Below are positions 1 to 8,760 of a stretch of DNA of 64,000 nt, in pieces; positions within the stretch are counted from its first letter, which is position 1; each line of letters starts with the position of its first letter. A program made the translations under genes and the position numbers. The DNA lies in assembly GCA_947259975.1 (NCBI GenBank), contig CAMYOD010000006.1, forward strand, positions 62,001 through 126,000. Reading direction: 5' to 3'. This DNA comes from an uncultured Gammaproteobacteria bacterium. Lineage in GTDB: Bacteria; Pseudomonadota; Gammaproteobacteria; HyVt-429. Below the pieces are notes generated by a model. The model did not search any database and was not told where the DNA came from. It saw only the letters and a list, made by a program, of their open reading frames with translations.

Positions 1-53
1 GCGTGGTTTAAGATAGGGTCTCCGAGGCCATCGACCAACGTGGAGCGCAGGCA

Positions 54-401
54 ATGAAACCAATCACCGTAGAGTTCACGGCCAAATCCGGCGATGTGGA
101 ATTCACCGAAGAGAGTGTCACGCTCCAGAATCTGCAAGAGCTGTTCGATTTCGTCGCCCCCGGTGGCGGCTGTGAGGCGATTCCCTCTGAGGTAGAAGAA
201 ATCAAGATGGTGTTTTTGCGTCCGGAACATGCAAACGTCAGCAATCCGGTGGCGGACCTGCCCATCGTCCTGGAGTTGGGCATGGTGGTACTCATCGGCC
301 CGCTCGCCGAGGTCGTGCAGGCGTCCGAGCAAATACTCGATAAGGCCGGCCGCGGTGAGCTGTCACAGTCGTTCCTAACAGTCATCGGCGCCGGTGCCTG
401 A
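54..401 (+). CDS. conserved-looking hypothetical protein, 115 aa
   Basis: I do not recognise the family. The product is a small acidic soluble protein without signal peptide or membrane segment. It has two apparent halves: a beta-rich N-terminus ending near residue 55 (FVAPGGGCEAIPSEVEEIK) and a hydrophobic stretch around residues 70-90 (IVLELGMVVLIGPLAEVVQ) that is too broken by charges to be a transmembrane helix. The ATG is preceded by GGAG at about 41-44. It converges on the SulP-fusion gene across about 135 bp. The opposite-strand reading frame over the same bases is low-complexity and Ser/Thr-rich, as shadows usually are, so the plus strand is preferred. Confidence 0.6.
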   Translation: MKPITVEFTAKSGDVEFTEESVTLQNLQELFDFVAPGGGCEAIPSEVEEIKMVFLRPEHANVSNPVADLPIVLELGMVVLIGPLAEVVQASEQILDKAGRGELSQSFLTVIGAGA

Positions 402-535
402 AGCCGAGGCTCACCTGGGAGCGGGTGCGACTAACAGTCTCACCACGGCGAGACCGTCTGCGAGCGCACTTGATCGTAGCCGGTGACATTCCCTTGTATG
501 GGCTTCGCGCAACTGAATCGGTGCTGGCCCCAGCA

Positions 536-3361
536 TTAGTCCGCGGGTGACGCGTCAATCTCCGAGGAATCCACCTCAAAGGGCCAGCCCTTGATGCCAC
601 CGCGCATGGACATAGCCTTGATGTTGCGCTCCCGCAGGAGAAAGGCCGCGGCCTTGCTGCGTCGACCGCTGCGGCAATAAACGACATAGGTCGCCTCCGG
701 ATCGAGTTTGTGCACATCCCAACGCAGCCGATCCAGCGGAACCAGGGGCGCGCCGGGGATGCGGGATTCCTCGTATTCCATGTCATAGCGGCAATCGAGC
801 CACAAGGCATTACCGTCTTGTACCAGCTCGAGGGCCGCGGCGGGATCGACCTCCTCGACCATGCCAGGACGCAATAACTTATCGAAGTCTGCCTTATCCA
901 ATGCCAGTAAGCGGCCCGGTGTGGTCATGGTCACCGTCGCGTTTCGATAGGCGCCCTGCAGCAGGGCCTCCTCACCGAAGGCATCGCCCGGACCCAGGGT
1001 GGCCACGCGGCTGGTTTCATCGGTAAAGGGATCGGTACGCATGACCTCGGCCTCGCCGCTGTCGATCACGTAATAACATTCGCCCTTCTCGCCCTCGGTA
1101 ATCACGGTGTCGCCGGCCTGAACATCCTTCGGGTACATACGCTTAAATGCGGTCTTGACGTTCTCCAAAGGGACCTCGTGGAACACGCTGACCTGCTTTA
1201 CCAGATTCATGCGATGCCGAAGTTCTTCATCGTTTTCCAGATCGTCGGCGAATTGCTGACTCCAACCGAGTAGTTCATCGATGCTGTCTGCGTTAAGCAT
1301 CACATATCGCACGTCCGTAACGGCGCGGACGCGGATGCGATTGGCCGCACCGAGGAACGCGAAACCACCTTCGGTCGCGGCTGGTTCGAGCAACCAGGTG
1401 TGGCTCTTGTCATGGCCATCGGCGACGGACCAGGTACGTTGCGCCTCGAGTTTTCCCTCGATGAGAATGAGATGATCACTCATCTCATGCTCCTCCTTTA
1501 TGATCAGGTCACCGGCGCTGGCAATGCTGACACCTTTCTCTTCCAGCAGCGACTCAAGCTGCTCCACTGAGAGTGGACCAAGCAGACGTGTCGCCCGCAG
1601 ACGTTGCGCAAGGGCTTTCATGGGTTCTTCCTCCTCAATTAATCGCATATTTTGATCTTCGACTTCACCATTCGCGTTATCAGGTCGTTGCGTGGGGTAT
1701 AGCAATGCCTTCATGGGATGGTCGCGATCCTTGTGAATCACATAATCCTCGCCGAGGATCTGCAGGCACCCCGATCGCTCCAACACATCGAGTACGCTAC
1801 TGCGAGTCGTATAAAGGTATAAATCGTCACCCCGGTCGCGGCGGCGTTTCGCTTCGGCAGCAATGAGTATGGCGCCGGGCACATCCAGATAGGTCAGGTG
1901 GTCGGTACGCAACAGCAGAATGTTGTTTTCGTCGGCGGACTCATCGAGTCGCGCGAGGGCGGATTCCACGTGGCGCACTGAGCCAAAAAATAAGTTGCCA
2001 TCAATGGTGACGACGGTGACGGGGCGACCATCACGGGCAAAATGGGTATTGAGCACGATATTGGGAGTCGAGGCGTACCAAAGATAGTTGATTAACGACA
2101 GCAGCAGCCCAGTGAATACACCGGCGTTGAGACCGAAGCTAAGTGCAGCGAGAAAGGTGAGAGAAAAGATCACTGCTTCGTGGCGTGTGAGAAAAGCGCG
2201 TCGGACATCCTTGATATCAATCAGGCCGTAGCCCACGAGCATAAGTGCGCCCGCAACGGTTGCCATGGGCATAAAGGCGATAAGCGGCGCGCCCACAAGC
2301 ACTATCACGGCGAGGAAGACCGATGCATAAAGGGCCGCCATGGGTGTGCGTGCGCCCGCCTCGTAATGGGCGCCGCTGCGATTGAAGGAACCCGATCCGG
2401 CGAAGCACGATAGAAAGGGTGCCACGATATTGGACAGGCCCTGACCCAAAATCTCCTGATTCGTGTCGATATGCTGGCCCGATTTTTCAGCCAGAGAGCG
2501 CGCGATCACCACCGTTTGCATGAGGCCCAGAAAGGCGATGGAGAACGCGCTGGTGATCAGCCCTTTGAGCACATACATGGATTCCATTTCGAACGTCGGC
2601 ATGGACAACGGGAGCAGAGAAATGGACAGCTGGCCGAGTAATTCCAGTTCGGTGTGCGCCGAGCCGAAAAGCAGATTGAGTGCGCTAGCGAACAGCGAAC
2701 CCACGATTACAGCGATAATCAATGCATAGCGCCGCCAATACCTTCTGGCAAGAAGGCCTGTCGCCACCGTCACTACGCCGACAGCGACAGCAAAACCGTT
2801 GGCGCGCGGAACATCGTGAAAAATTTGGTACAGGCGGATAAAAAACGGCTCGTCGAGGTTGGACAAGAGACCCAGGAATGAACCCGCCGCGGAGACAATG
2901 ATTATCAATGCGACCGCAAATATGATCGCGGAAATCACCGTATGCGAGATAAAGTCGAGCACGGTCCCGAGCTTAACGACCCCGATAAATAGTTGAATCA
3001 GGCCCGCCATGAGCGTGAGCGCCAGGACATAGCCGATGTAGTCCTGGCTGCCGATGCTCGCGAAGGGCGCGATCGTAAATGCGATCAGCACACACACGGC
3101 TGTGTTGGGACCCGAAAGGGTGTGCCAGGAAGAGCCCCAAATAGCCGCGATGATCACCGGAAAGATGCTGGTGTAGATACCGTATTCCGGCGGCATACCA
3201 GCGAGTGTCGCGAGTGCGAATGCCTGCGGCAGGATCAGGACCGCGCCAACCAGGCCGGCGACAAGATCCGGGCGGACGGTGGCGGATGTAATGGCACCGC
3301 GCCAGCGCAGGAAAGGAAATAACCGATCCACGAGACTCCCGGTCGCGCCCGCTTCAGCCAT
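536..3361 (-). CDS. SulP-type anion transporter fused to STAS, two cNMP-binding domains and rhodanese
   Basis: Five domains in a 941-residue inner-membrane protein. Residues about 25-430 are the polytopic SulP transporter, with the family segment beginning DLVAGLVGAVLILPQAFALA. Residues about 440-550 are a STAS domain. About 585-690 and 710-820 are two cyclic-nucleotide-binding-like beta-barrels; the second is clearer (GEKGECYYVIDSGEAEV, then GDAFGEEALL). About 830-930 is a rhodanese domain with catalytic loop CRSGRRS (Cys896). The ATG at 3361 overlaps the TAA of the cytochrome gene by one base (TAATG), which argues for this start and for translational coupling; the frame stays open 66 codons further upstream without support. 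SulP-STAS is common, but the added nucleotide-sensing and sulfurtransferase modules are unusual. Substrate is inferred to be sulfate or another oxyanion from the operon. Confidence 0.9.
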   Translation of the reverse strand: MAEAGATGSLVDRLFPFLRWRGAITSATVRPDLVAGLVGAVLILPQAFALATLAGMPPEYGIYTSIFPVIIAAIWGSSWHTLSGPNTAVCVLIAFTIAPFASIGSQDYIGYVLALTLMAGLIQLFIGVVKLGTVLDFISHTVISAIIFAVALIIIVSAAGSFLGLLSNLDEPFFIRLYQIFHDVPRANGFAVAVGVVTVATGLLARRYWRRYALIIAVIVGSLFASALNLLFGSAHTELELLGQLSISLLPLSMPTFEMESMYVLKGLITSAFSIAFLGLMQTVVIARSLAEKSGQHIDTNQEILGQGLSNIVAPFLSCFAGSGSFNRSGAHYEAGARTPMAALYASVFLAVIVLVGAPLIAFMPMATVAGALMLVGYGLIDIKDVRRAFLTRHEAVIFSLTFLAALSFGLNAGVFTGLLLSLINYLWYASTPNIVLNTHFARDGRPVTVVTIDGNLFFGSVRHVESALARLDESADENNILLLRTDHLTYLDVPGAILIAAEAKRRRDRGDDLYLYTTRSSVLDVLERSGCLQILGEDYVIHKDRDHPMKALLYPTQRPDNANGEVEDQNMRLIEEEEPMKALAQRLRATRLLGPLSVEQLESLLEEKGVSIASAGDLIIKEEHEMSDHLILIEGKLEAQRTWSVADGHDKSHTWLLEPAATEGGFAFLGAANRIRVRAVTDVRYVMLNADSIDELLGWSQQFADDLENDEELRHRMNLVKQVSVFHEVPLENVKTAFKRMYPKDVQAGDTVITEGEKGECYYVIDSGEAEVMRTDPFTDETSRVATLGPGDAFGEEALLQGAYRNATVTMTTPGRLLALDKADFDKLLRPGMVEEVDPAAALELVQDGNALWLDCRYDMEYEESRIPGAPLVPLDRLRWDVHKLDPEATYVVYCRSGRRSKAAAFLLRERNIKAMSMRGGIKGWPFEVDSSEIDASPAD

Positions 3362-4272
3362 TATTCGAACAAGCCTTTGATTATGCCCTTGCGTGGATCC
3401 CATGGGCGGATCTGCAGGTTGACATAGGCCGCCACGTCCAGAGCTTCCTGGTCCGTCAGTGTCCAGCCCTGGCCAAGCGGCATATTGGCCTTGAGAAAAC
3501 CGGCGAGAATTCGGTCTTGGGCCATCCCCGCGGCCTTGTTGTACGAATCCATGCCCCACACGGGTGGAAACACATAGCTACCGTCATCCTTCTTTTGCCC
3601 GCCGCCGCCGGCGCCATGGCAGGACGCGCACTTGGCCTTATAAATGTCGGCACCGCGCGTTGGATTCGGATCGTAACCGGTGTTGACGATCTGCGGATAG
3701 CCACGTCCCGGCATCTCCACCCCGATGGGAACGCCGCGGGCGAGAAAATGCGCATAGGACACCAGAGCCCGCATCTCCGGCGCGTCCAGAGTTGGGGCGA
3801 TGCCGTCGAGACTGAAACGGAAACACTGCTGGATCCGTTCCTCGAGTGTGTTGCTGCGATCATTCTTGGCCCGGTACGCGGGATACATACCATAGGCGGC
3901 CCATAGGGGCGCCGAGTTCGGTTGGCGGCCCGCGTCCATATGACAATTGGAGCAGCTCAGGCCATTGCCGGCGTAACGGTGGGCATGTTTCGGCGTAGCG
4001 GTGAAAATTTGATGGCCAAGGCGCACTTCATCACCGTATTTATCGTTGGGAATCGAATCGAGAGCGGGCGCCACATGATACTCACTGTCACCTTTGAGGT
4101 AGTCCACCACGGTTTGCGAATGAGATCTTGCGTCGCCGGTGGATATCTTGCTTTGGTCTTCGGCTGCGAATGTCAGCGAAACAAAAACAACATACATACA
4201 CAGGGCGAACAGACCGGAATATCGTAGGGATTGATGACGCGAAGTTGGACGATGAATTCTAGGGTCGCACAT
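3361..4272 (-). CDS. tsdA: TsdA-like dihaem cytochrome c, thiosulfate dehydrogenase-like
   Basis: Periplasmic dihaem cytochrome of 303 residues. An N-terminal hydrophobic signal (about 20-36, ending SLTFAA) precedes two haem motifs, CSNCH at 107-111 and CASCH at 215-219. The segment after haem 1 (HMDAGRQPNSAPLWAAYG, then ERIQQCFRFSLDG) matches the TsdA family, including Cys150 at the place of the unusual His/Cys haem ligand. Met264 (NMPLG) is a candidate ligand for haem 2. TsdA enzymes oxidise thiosulfate to tetrathionate, or reduce tetrathionate; direction cannot be read from sequence. The start overlaps the end of the DsrE-like lipoprotein gene by 14 bases and the stop overlaps the SulP-fusion ATG, so the three form one tight operon. 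Confidence 0.88.
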   Translation of the reverse strand: MCDPRIHRPTSRHQSLRYSGLFALCMYVVFVSLTFAAEDQSKISTGDARSHSQTVVDYLKGDSEYHVAPALDSIPNDKYGDEVRLGHQIFTATPKHAHRYAGNGLSCSNCHMDAGRQPNSAPLWAAYGMYPAYRAKNDRSNTLEERIQQCFRFSLDGIAPTLDAPEMRALVSYAHFLARGVPIGVEMPGRGYPQIVNTGYDPNPTRGADIYKAKCASCHGAGGGGQKKDDGSYVFPPVWGMDSYNKAAGMAQDRILAGFLKANMPLGQGWTLTDQEALDVAAYVNLQIRPWDPRKGIIKGLFE

Positions 4273-4735
4273 AGAACCAGCCGAGCCGCTGTTTGTTCAT
4301 GATTTCCGTGGTGGCGCCGGGAACGGTTTCGACGTCAAAATGCAGATCGCTGGCCTGAACATTCATGGCCTTCATCGTCGTCGCGCAGGCCTTGAATTTC
4401 ACGCCCTTTTCGGCGACCTCCTCGATCTTCCATGCGGAGGTCGAATCCTGAAGCACCATTTTCAACCCGGGGCCGAAAGCGACAATTTCCAAATCGATCG
4501 TGTCCCCGTAGTTTTCCAATACACCGCTCGCGATACTGAGCGCCATGCGCCATGTCGTAGGATCGTCTTCGCTAACCTGGATGAGCAGTCCTTCCTTCGC
4601 GGGTTTACCTGCAGACTCGTCGGGGGTGCAGGCACTTACAAGGCACACCAATATGATCAGGCAAACAGACGCGTCCCAACGCCTGGTAGACGTCGACGAA
4701 TCGCCGTATGGAATTATTTTTTCGAGCCACGACAC
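4259..4735 (-). CDS. DsrE-like family lipoprotein
   Basis: First gene of the sulfur operon. I chose the GTG at 4735 because GGGAGG lies eight bases upstream; an upstream TTG at 4813 keeps the frame open but has no such site. From this start there are 158 residues: a hydrophobic segment, a lipobox-like LVSAC with the lipidated Cys at about 36, then a DsrE/DsrF-like alpha/beta domain (LEIVAFGPGLKMVL, then VKFKACATTMKAMNV). Cys in KACATTM sits where DsrE-type proteins often carry a sulfur-binding cysteine. Members bind or relay sulfane sulfur or have structural roles. Its place before a TsdA-like cytochrome and a rhodanese-bearing transporter fits periplasmic sulfur handling (inference). Confidence 0.78.
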   Translation of the reverse strand: MSWLEKIIPYGDSSTSTRRWDASVCLIILVCLVSACTPDESAGKPAKEGLLIQVSEDDPTTWRMALSIASGVLENYGDTIDLEIVAFGPGLKMVLQDSTSAWKIEEVAEKGVKFKACATTMKAMNVQASDLHFDVETVPGATTEIMNKQRLGWFYVRP

Positions 4736-5055
4736 GAGACGATCCTCCCCATTGACGGCGCCTTTCGGCGGTCGTCGCAGAATAATTATTAGTGTTTGCC
4801 ACCCCGATGCCAAAAATCGGCACAGAAATACAGCCGGTGCGCCATCGGGGGGAGGGGTGGCGTGAACAGAAGTATCGGCAGGAACTACTGTACGTCAAGC
4901 AAAAAATGAAGACAAGCCAAGGCCCACGTCCAAGAGGTCGCGGACTCTGAGCGACCACCATCGAAATCAGTCATCGCGCGGATGGTCACAACCCGTCAAC
5001 CCCCAAAAGGCCTCGACCTTTTGGTTTGACCGGAAGACGCAATTCTGTCTGTAGG

Positions 5056-5502
5056 CTAACGACCCAGGTAGGCCAGATCGGAGCTTTCCGTTACACCGAG
5101 CGACCAGGCACCGCGCGTCCTGGCATGTCGTACGGCTGCCGCCGCGTCGTCTGGCGCGTAGTTGCGCGGAATCACCAGCACCTGATCCGGATGTATCAAG
5201 TCGGCGTCTTCGACGCGATCGCTGTTTGCCTTGTAAATGAGCGGCCAATGATAGGGATCCGCATACACGTCTCTACGCGACGCGATACCCCACAGATGAT
5301 CATCTTCAACCACCGTGTAACGCGTCATCACATCACTCGGTATAACCGCTTCACTACCGGCCAGGGCGATCTCGCCTGCCGTCTGCGCTGTTGTTGGACC
5401 ACCTACTTGCGCCTGGGCGGGCTTCGTTGTCGCACAGCCGTTGATCGAGACCAACGCCACGCCGGCGCATGTCAGACATAGAAGCTGGAACACGTTTCTC
5501 AT
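5056..5502 (-). CDS. LysM-domain lipoprotein
   Basis: A 148-residue exported protein. The N-terminus (MRNVFQLLCL, then VSINGC) is a lipoprotein signal with Cys23 as likely lipidation site. A Gln/Ala/Thr linker follows, then one LysM domain at about 60-112 (YTVVEDDHLWGIASRR, then LIYKANSDRV and ADLIHPDQVLVIPR), which binds peptidoglycan glycan strands. The ATG at 5502 has AAGGAGG eight bases upstream; a GTG nine bases earlier lies inside that site and is rejected. The gene runs in the same direction as the sulfur operon, about 320 bases ahead of its first start, so it may be transcribed separately. A TTGAC-N4-ATCAA site lies 163 bases upstream. Confidence 0.85.
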   Translation of the reverse strand: MRNVFQLLCLTCAGVALVSINGCATTKPAQAQVGGPTTAQTAGEIALAGSEAVIPSDVMTRYTVVEDDHLWGIASRRDVYADPYHWPLIYKANSDRVEDADLIHPDQVLVIPRNYAPDDAAAAVRHARTRGAWSLGVTESSDLAYLGR

Positions 5503-5664
5503 GACCCACACCTCCTTTTGATGGTTCGCTCCGGGAAACCCTCATCCGGAGTCCTGTCGCCTCCTTCCGCACCGGGACCTTCTGCCGGACTATGCGGTCT
5601 TGACGGGTCGTCCCGGATGCACACCCCTGCAAGCACTAACATATCAGGAATCAGGGAATAGTCA

Positions 5665-5678
5665 TTGACCTCGATCAA
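5665..5678. promoter_or_regulatory. FNR/CRP-family-like operator, one mismatch
   Basis: The dyad TTGAC-N4-ATCAA differs at one base from the FNR/Anr consensus TTGAT-N4-ATCAA. It lies between divergent or spaced genes, 163 bases upstream of the LysM lipoprotein start and just beyond the rep stop codon. A perfect version occurs at 10992-11005. Assignment rests on sequence match only. Confidence 0.4.
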
Positions 5679-5733
5679 GCAGCGGCATGGCGCGACCTGC
5701 ACGCGGGGGGAACAGTACAGCGCCGCGTTGCCA

Positions 5734-7743
5734 TCAGGTGTCGAGTAAGGTGCGCAGATTATCCAGATGGGCACGGGCGCGTTGCTTCTTTTCTTCCGGC
5801 GCCAGCCCATGATCGAGCCCTTCCCACTGTAGATCGTCGGCCGGCAACTCATCGAGAAAACGGCTCGGTACGCAGTCGATTGTTTCACCGAAACGTTTAC
5901 GCTTCTTCGCAAAGGAAAGAGCCAAAGTCTTTTGTGCGCGCGTAATGCCAACATAGAACAGGCGTCGTTCTTCTTCGATGGTTTCATCTTCGATACTGGT
6001 ACGATGGGGTAGCAGGTTCTCTTCGGCACCGACGAGGAAAACATGGGGAAATTCCAGGCCCTTGGCTGCGTGCAATGTCATCAATGCCACTTGCTCGCTG
6101 CCGGCCTCGTTATCCTCGCGCTCGAGAATACCGGCAACGATCAGGTCCGCCACCACGTCAGTCAGGTGTTTATCGTTGTCCCGGCTTGCTGCCCGCCGAA
6201 CCCATGCGAGCAGTTCGTCGACATTCTCCCAGCGGCGATCGAAGCTGGCCTCGTCCCTGGAGGTCTCCTGCAGCCAGGCGCGATAATCCGTTTCCTTCAG
6301 CAACTCCTTGATCACGGCGTGTACGCTGGCGTTCGCGGCCTGTTCGGAGAGACTACCGATCATATGGGCGAAGCCGCGCAGTGCCGCCGCACCCCGATCC
6401 TTGATATGCATACTGCACTGGGGATCCTGCGCGGCGGCAAGCAAGCCACCGCCGCGCGTGCCGGCAAAGGCACTCAGTTTTTCCAGCGTCGCCGGCCCGA
6501 TGCCGCGTCGTGGTGTATTGACGATGCGTAGAAATGCGTTGTCATCAGCCGGATTGGCCAGCAGACGCAGGTAAGCCATCATGTCCTTGACCTCACTGCG
6601 CTCGAAAAACGATATTTCACCGCTCAGGTAATATGGAATCTGGTGCTCGCGCAGTGTTTTCTCGAACAGGCGTGACTGATGATTGCCACGATACAGGATG
6701 GCAAACTCGCCGTACGGCGTTCGCTTGCTGAAACGGTGATGTAAAATCGCGGATACGACCCGTTGCGCTTCGTTTTCCTCATCACCCGCCCGAATAATGC
6801 GGACGGGATCGCCGTAACCCAGCTCACTCCAGAGTCGTTTTTCAAATATGTGATGGTTCCTGGCGATAACCGCATTTGCGGCTTTGAGGATGCGACCGCT
6901 GGAGCGGTAGTTCTGTTCGAGCTTGACGACCTCAAGACCGGGAAAGTCCTGCGCAAGTTGTTGCAGGTTCTCCGGTCTCGCGCCGCGCCAGGCATAAATG
7001 GATTGATCGTCGTCGCCCACCACGGTCAAGCCACCGCGCTCACCGACCAGCAGTTTAACCATTTCATACTGCATGCCATTGGTGTCCTGGTATTCGTCCA
7101 CCAGCAGATAACGAATACGCTCACGCCAGGCCGTGCGCACCTGAGCGGACGCTTGCAGGTGCCGGACCGGTACGTAGACCAGATCGTCGAGATCGAGTGA
7201 GTTACAGGCCTTGAGTTGGCGGTTATACGGCTCATAGACCCGGGCGGCGGCGCGGGCGATCGGATCGTCGTCGGCCAGGGCAGGTGCCTGCGCCGGTGAA
7301 ATCAGGGCATTTTTCCACGCCGAGATGCGGTGTTGTACCTGTGCGGCAAGGCCGGGGTCTGTAGACAGTTCCATGCGCATCAGTTCGCGCACCATGTTCG
7401 CGGCATCCTCGCTGTCGACAATGGAGAATCCCCGGCGATAACCGAGTTGCTCATGTTCTGCGCGAATGATATTGAGCCCGAGTGTATGGAAGGTCGATAC
7501 GTTGATGCGCTTTGCGTTGGCTTCATCGAGAAGCCGGCTCACGCGCCGGCGCATCTCCCGGGCCGCCTTATTGGTGAAGGTGACGGCTGTAATGTGGGCA
7601 GGATCCATGCCGCCATCGGCGACGAGCGCGGCAATCTTCTGGGTAATGACACGGGTCTTGCCGCTGCCGGCGCCGGCAAGGACCAATAAGGGCCGATCGG
7701 TCACGCGCACGGCGCGCCGCTGTTGGGCATTAAGCGTGGTCAA
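5734..7743 (-). CDS. rep: ATP-dependent DNA helicase Rep
   Basis: UvrD/Rep-family superfamily 1A 3'-5' helicase of 669 residues, the usual length for Rep. The N-terminus (MTTLNAQQRRAV) carries the Q-motif region and Walker A is AGAGSGKT at residues 23-30. Motif II is DEYQDTN, motif III is VGDDDQSIYAWRGA, motif IV surrounds LEQNYRSSGRIL, and motif VI contains YVGITRAQ. Rep supports replication restart and displacement of proteins ahead of the fork. The helicase core is complete and I see no frameshift. It is flanked by unrelated genes and appears monocistronic. Confidence 0.95.
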   Translation of the reverse strand: MTTLNAQQRRAVRVTDRPLLVLAGAGSGKTRVITQKIAALVADGGMDPAHITAVTFTNKAAREMRRRVSRLLDEANAKRINVSTFHTLGLNIIRAEHEQLGYRRGFSIVDSEDAANMVRELMRMELSTDPGLAAQVQHRISAWKNALISPAQAPALADDDPIARAAARVYEPYNRQLKACNSLDLDDLVYVPVRHLQASAQVRTAWRERIRYLLVDEYQDTNGMQYEMVKLLVGERGGLTVVGDDDQSIYAWRGARPENLQQLAQDFPGLEVVKLEQNYRSSGRILKAANAVIARNHHIFEKRLWSELGYGDPVRIIRAGDEENEAQRVVSAILHHRFSKRTPYGEFAILYRGNHQSRLFEKTLREHQIPYYLSGEISFFERSEVKDMMAYLRLLANPADDNAFLRIVNTPRRGIGPATLEKLSAFAGTRGGGLLAAAQDPQCSMHIKDRGAAALRGFAHMIGSLSEQAANASVHAVIKELLKETDYRAWLQETSRDEASFDRRWENVDELLAWVRRAASRDNDKHLTDVVADLIVAGILEREDNEAGSEQVALMTLHAAKGLEFPHVFLVGAEENLLPHRTSIEDETIEEERRLFYVGITRAQKTLALSFAKKRKRFGETIDCVPSRFLDELPADDLQWEGLDHGLAPEEKKQRARAHLDNLRTLLDT

Positions 7744-7897
7744 AGTACTAGTGGTTATCAGAAGTCATACATCGAAACGGTTCGTATTCTAACCGCCCAC
7801 GTCGATGAACTCACGCTGGCGATCTAGACGACTGATTTTTATAGACGCCACGAGCGTTACGATGTGCCGCATACATCTGTTCGTATGCGGCCGCGGG

Positions 7898-8371
7898 TCA
7901 GCACTCAATCTCTATCCGCTCCGTTGTCGGTAGCTTTTTGTTATCAATGTAGATCTTTACCTTCCACGTACCGGCGAACTCTTCCATTCCCGCCGCCGGA
8001 TCCATGCTCAACATGCGTTCGACGGCACCGCCGCGCGGCCGGTGGATACGCAACCAGGCCCATACCATCTGCTTGCCAACGTGGCGCTGAAAGTCGTACT
8101 CGGTTTGCTCACGTTGTTTGCCCGCACGATCGAACCAACGCACCAGCAGCGTATGCCGTCCGCGGGGCAGTTGTTCGAGTTCAATGACAGCATAGATCTT
8201 GTCGAAGCAGGAGAACTTCCTTGTCGGTTTGTCCAACGGCACGCCGTCGACCGTTTCGGCGGTGAAATAGACTCGCGGTGCAGTAGTGCCGGCCGACGAT
8301 CCCGACACGGCAAGCCCTGACAACATAACACCTACTATTAATGCGAGATTTGTTGATGACCTGAATTTCAT
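7898..8371 (-). CDS. exported hypothetical protein, 157 aa
   Basis: I do not recognise the family. From the ATG at 8371 the protein starts with a clean signal peptide (MKFRSSTNLALIVGVMLSGL, cleavage probably after GSSAG), so the 15 extra codons available upstream, which begin at TTG and encode an Arg-rich stretch, are rejected. The mature part of about 130 residues is beta-rich, with HTLLVRWFDRAGKQREQTEY and a C-terminal GTWKVKIYIDNKKLPTTERI. This resembles an immunoglobulin-like or CARDB-like sandwich, but that is only a structural impression. Two Cys remain in the mature protein, one near the start and one as the last residue, and could form a disulfide. Confidence 0.65.
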   Translation of the reverse strand: MKFRSSTNLALIVGVMLSGLAVSGSSAGTTAPRVYFTAETVDGVPLDKPTRKFSCFDKIYAVIELEQLPRGRHTLLVRWFDRAGKQREQTEYDFQRHVGKQMVWAWLRIHRPRGGAVERMLSMDPAAGMEEFAGTWKVKIYIDNKKLPTTERIEIEC

Positions 8372-8475
8372 TGCGCGCCTACGCCGGCGGTGTCGGTAAA
8401 GATGCATCTTAGCCAATAAACTCCGCCTGGGTCCCGTTTATTACATAATGGCTTTATCTGTAAACAACTGTTAAC

Positions 8476-8491
8476 TGTGATCGATATTACA
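8476..8491. promoter_or_regulatory. CRP/Vfr-like site
   Basis: TGTGA-N6-TTACA is one base from the CRP dyad TGTGA-N6-TCACA. It lies 50 bases before the ATG of the small acidic protein gene and about 105 bases before the start of the divergent exported-protein gene. It could serve either. Sequence match only. Confidence 0.35.
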
Positions 8492-8540
8492 TCCCGTCTT
8501 CGGCCGCGACTGTAATCTAGGCGTAACTGGAGACGGAACG

Positions 8541-8708
8541 ATGAATCAACGACCTGAGCAACCGGCTGAATCGACGGATGATGCAATGAACGATCGCGTA
8601 GACAATATCGATCAGAGTTTTTGCGAACTGCTGATTCGTCTCGATACCATGAATGGCGCCATGGATAGCGAAATCGAGGCGCTGGAAGCGGAACTCGACG
8701 CGGCCTAG
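8541..8708 (+). CDS. small acidic helical protein, 55 aa
   Basis: A short open frame beginning MNQRPEQPAESTDD and ending EIEALEAELDAA. GGAGACGGAACG directly precedes the ATG, giving a plausible Shine-Dalgarno spacing. After about 16 disordered residues the rest is strongly acidic and heptad-like (hydrophobics in DNIDQSFCELLIRLDTMNGAM), so a coiled coil or small antiparallel hairpin is likely. No family is recognised. The opposite strand also has an open frame here, but it is Arg/Pro-rich and has no ribosome site. It stands alone between a CRP-like site and the convergent histidine-kinase gene. Confidence 0.5.
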   Translation: MNQRPEQPAESTDDAMNDRVDNIDQSFCELLIRLDTMNGAMDSEIEALEAELDAA

Positions 8709-8760
8709 CCCGCCTGGGCGGTGGCACAGGCGCGGCATGGACACACCAACTTAAGCACGC

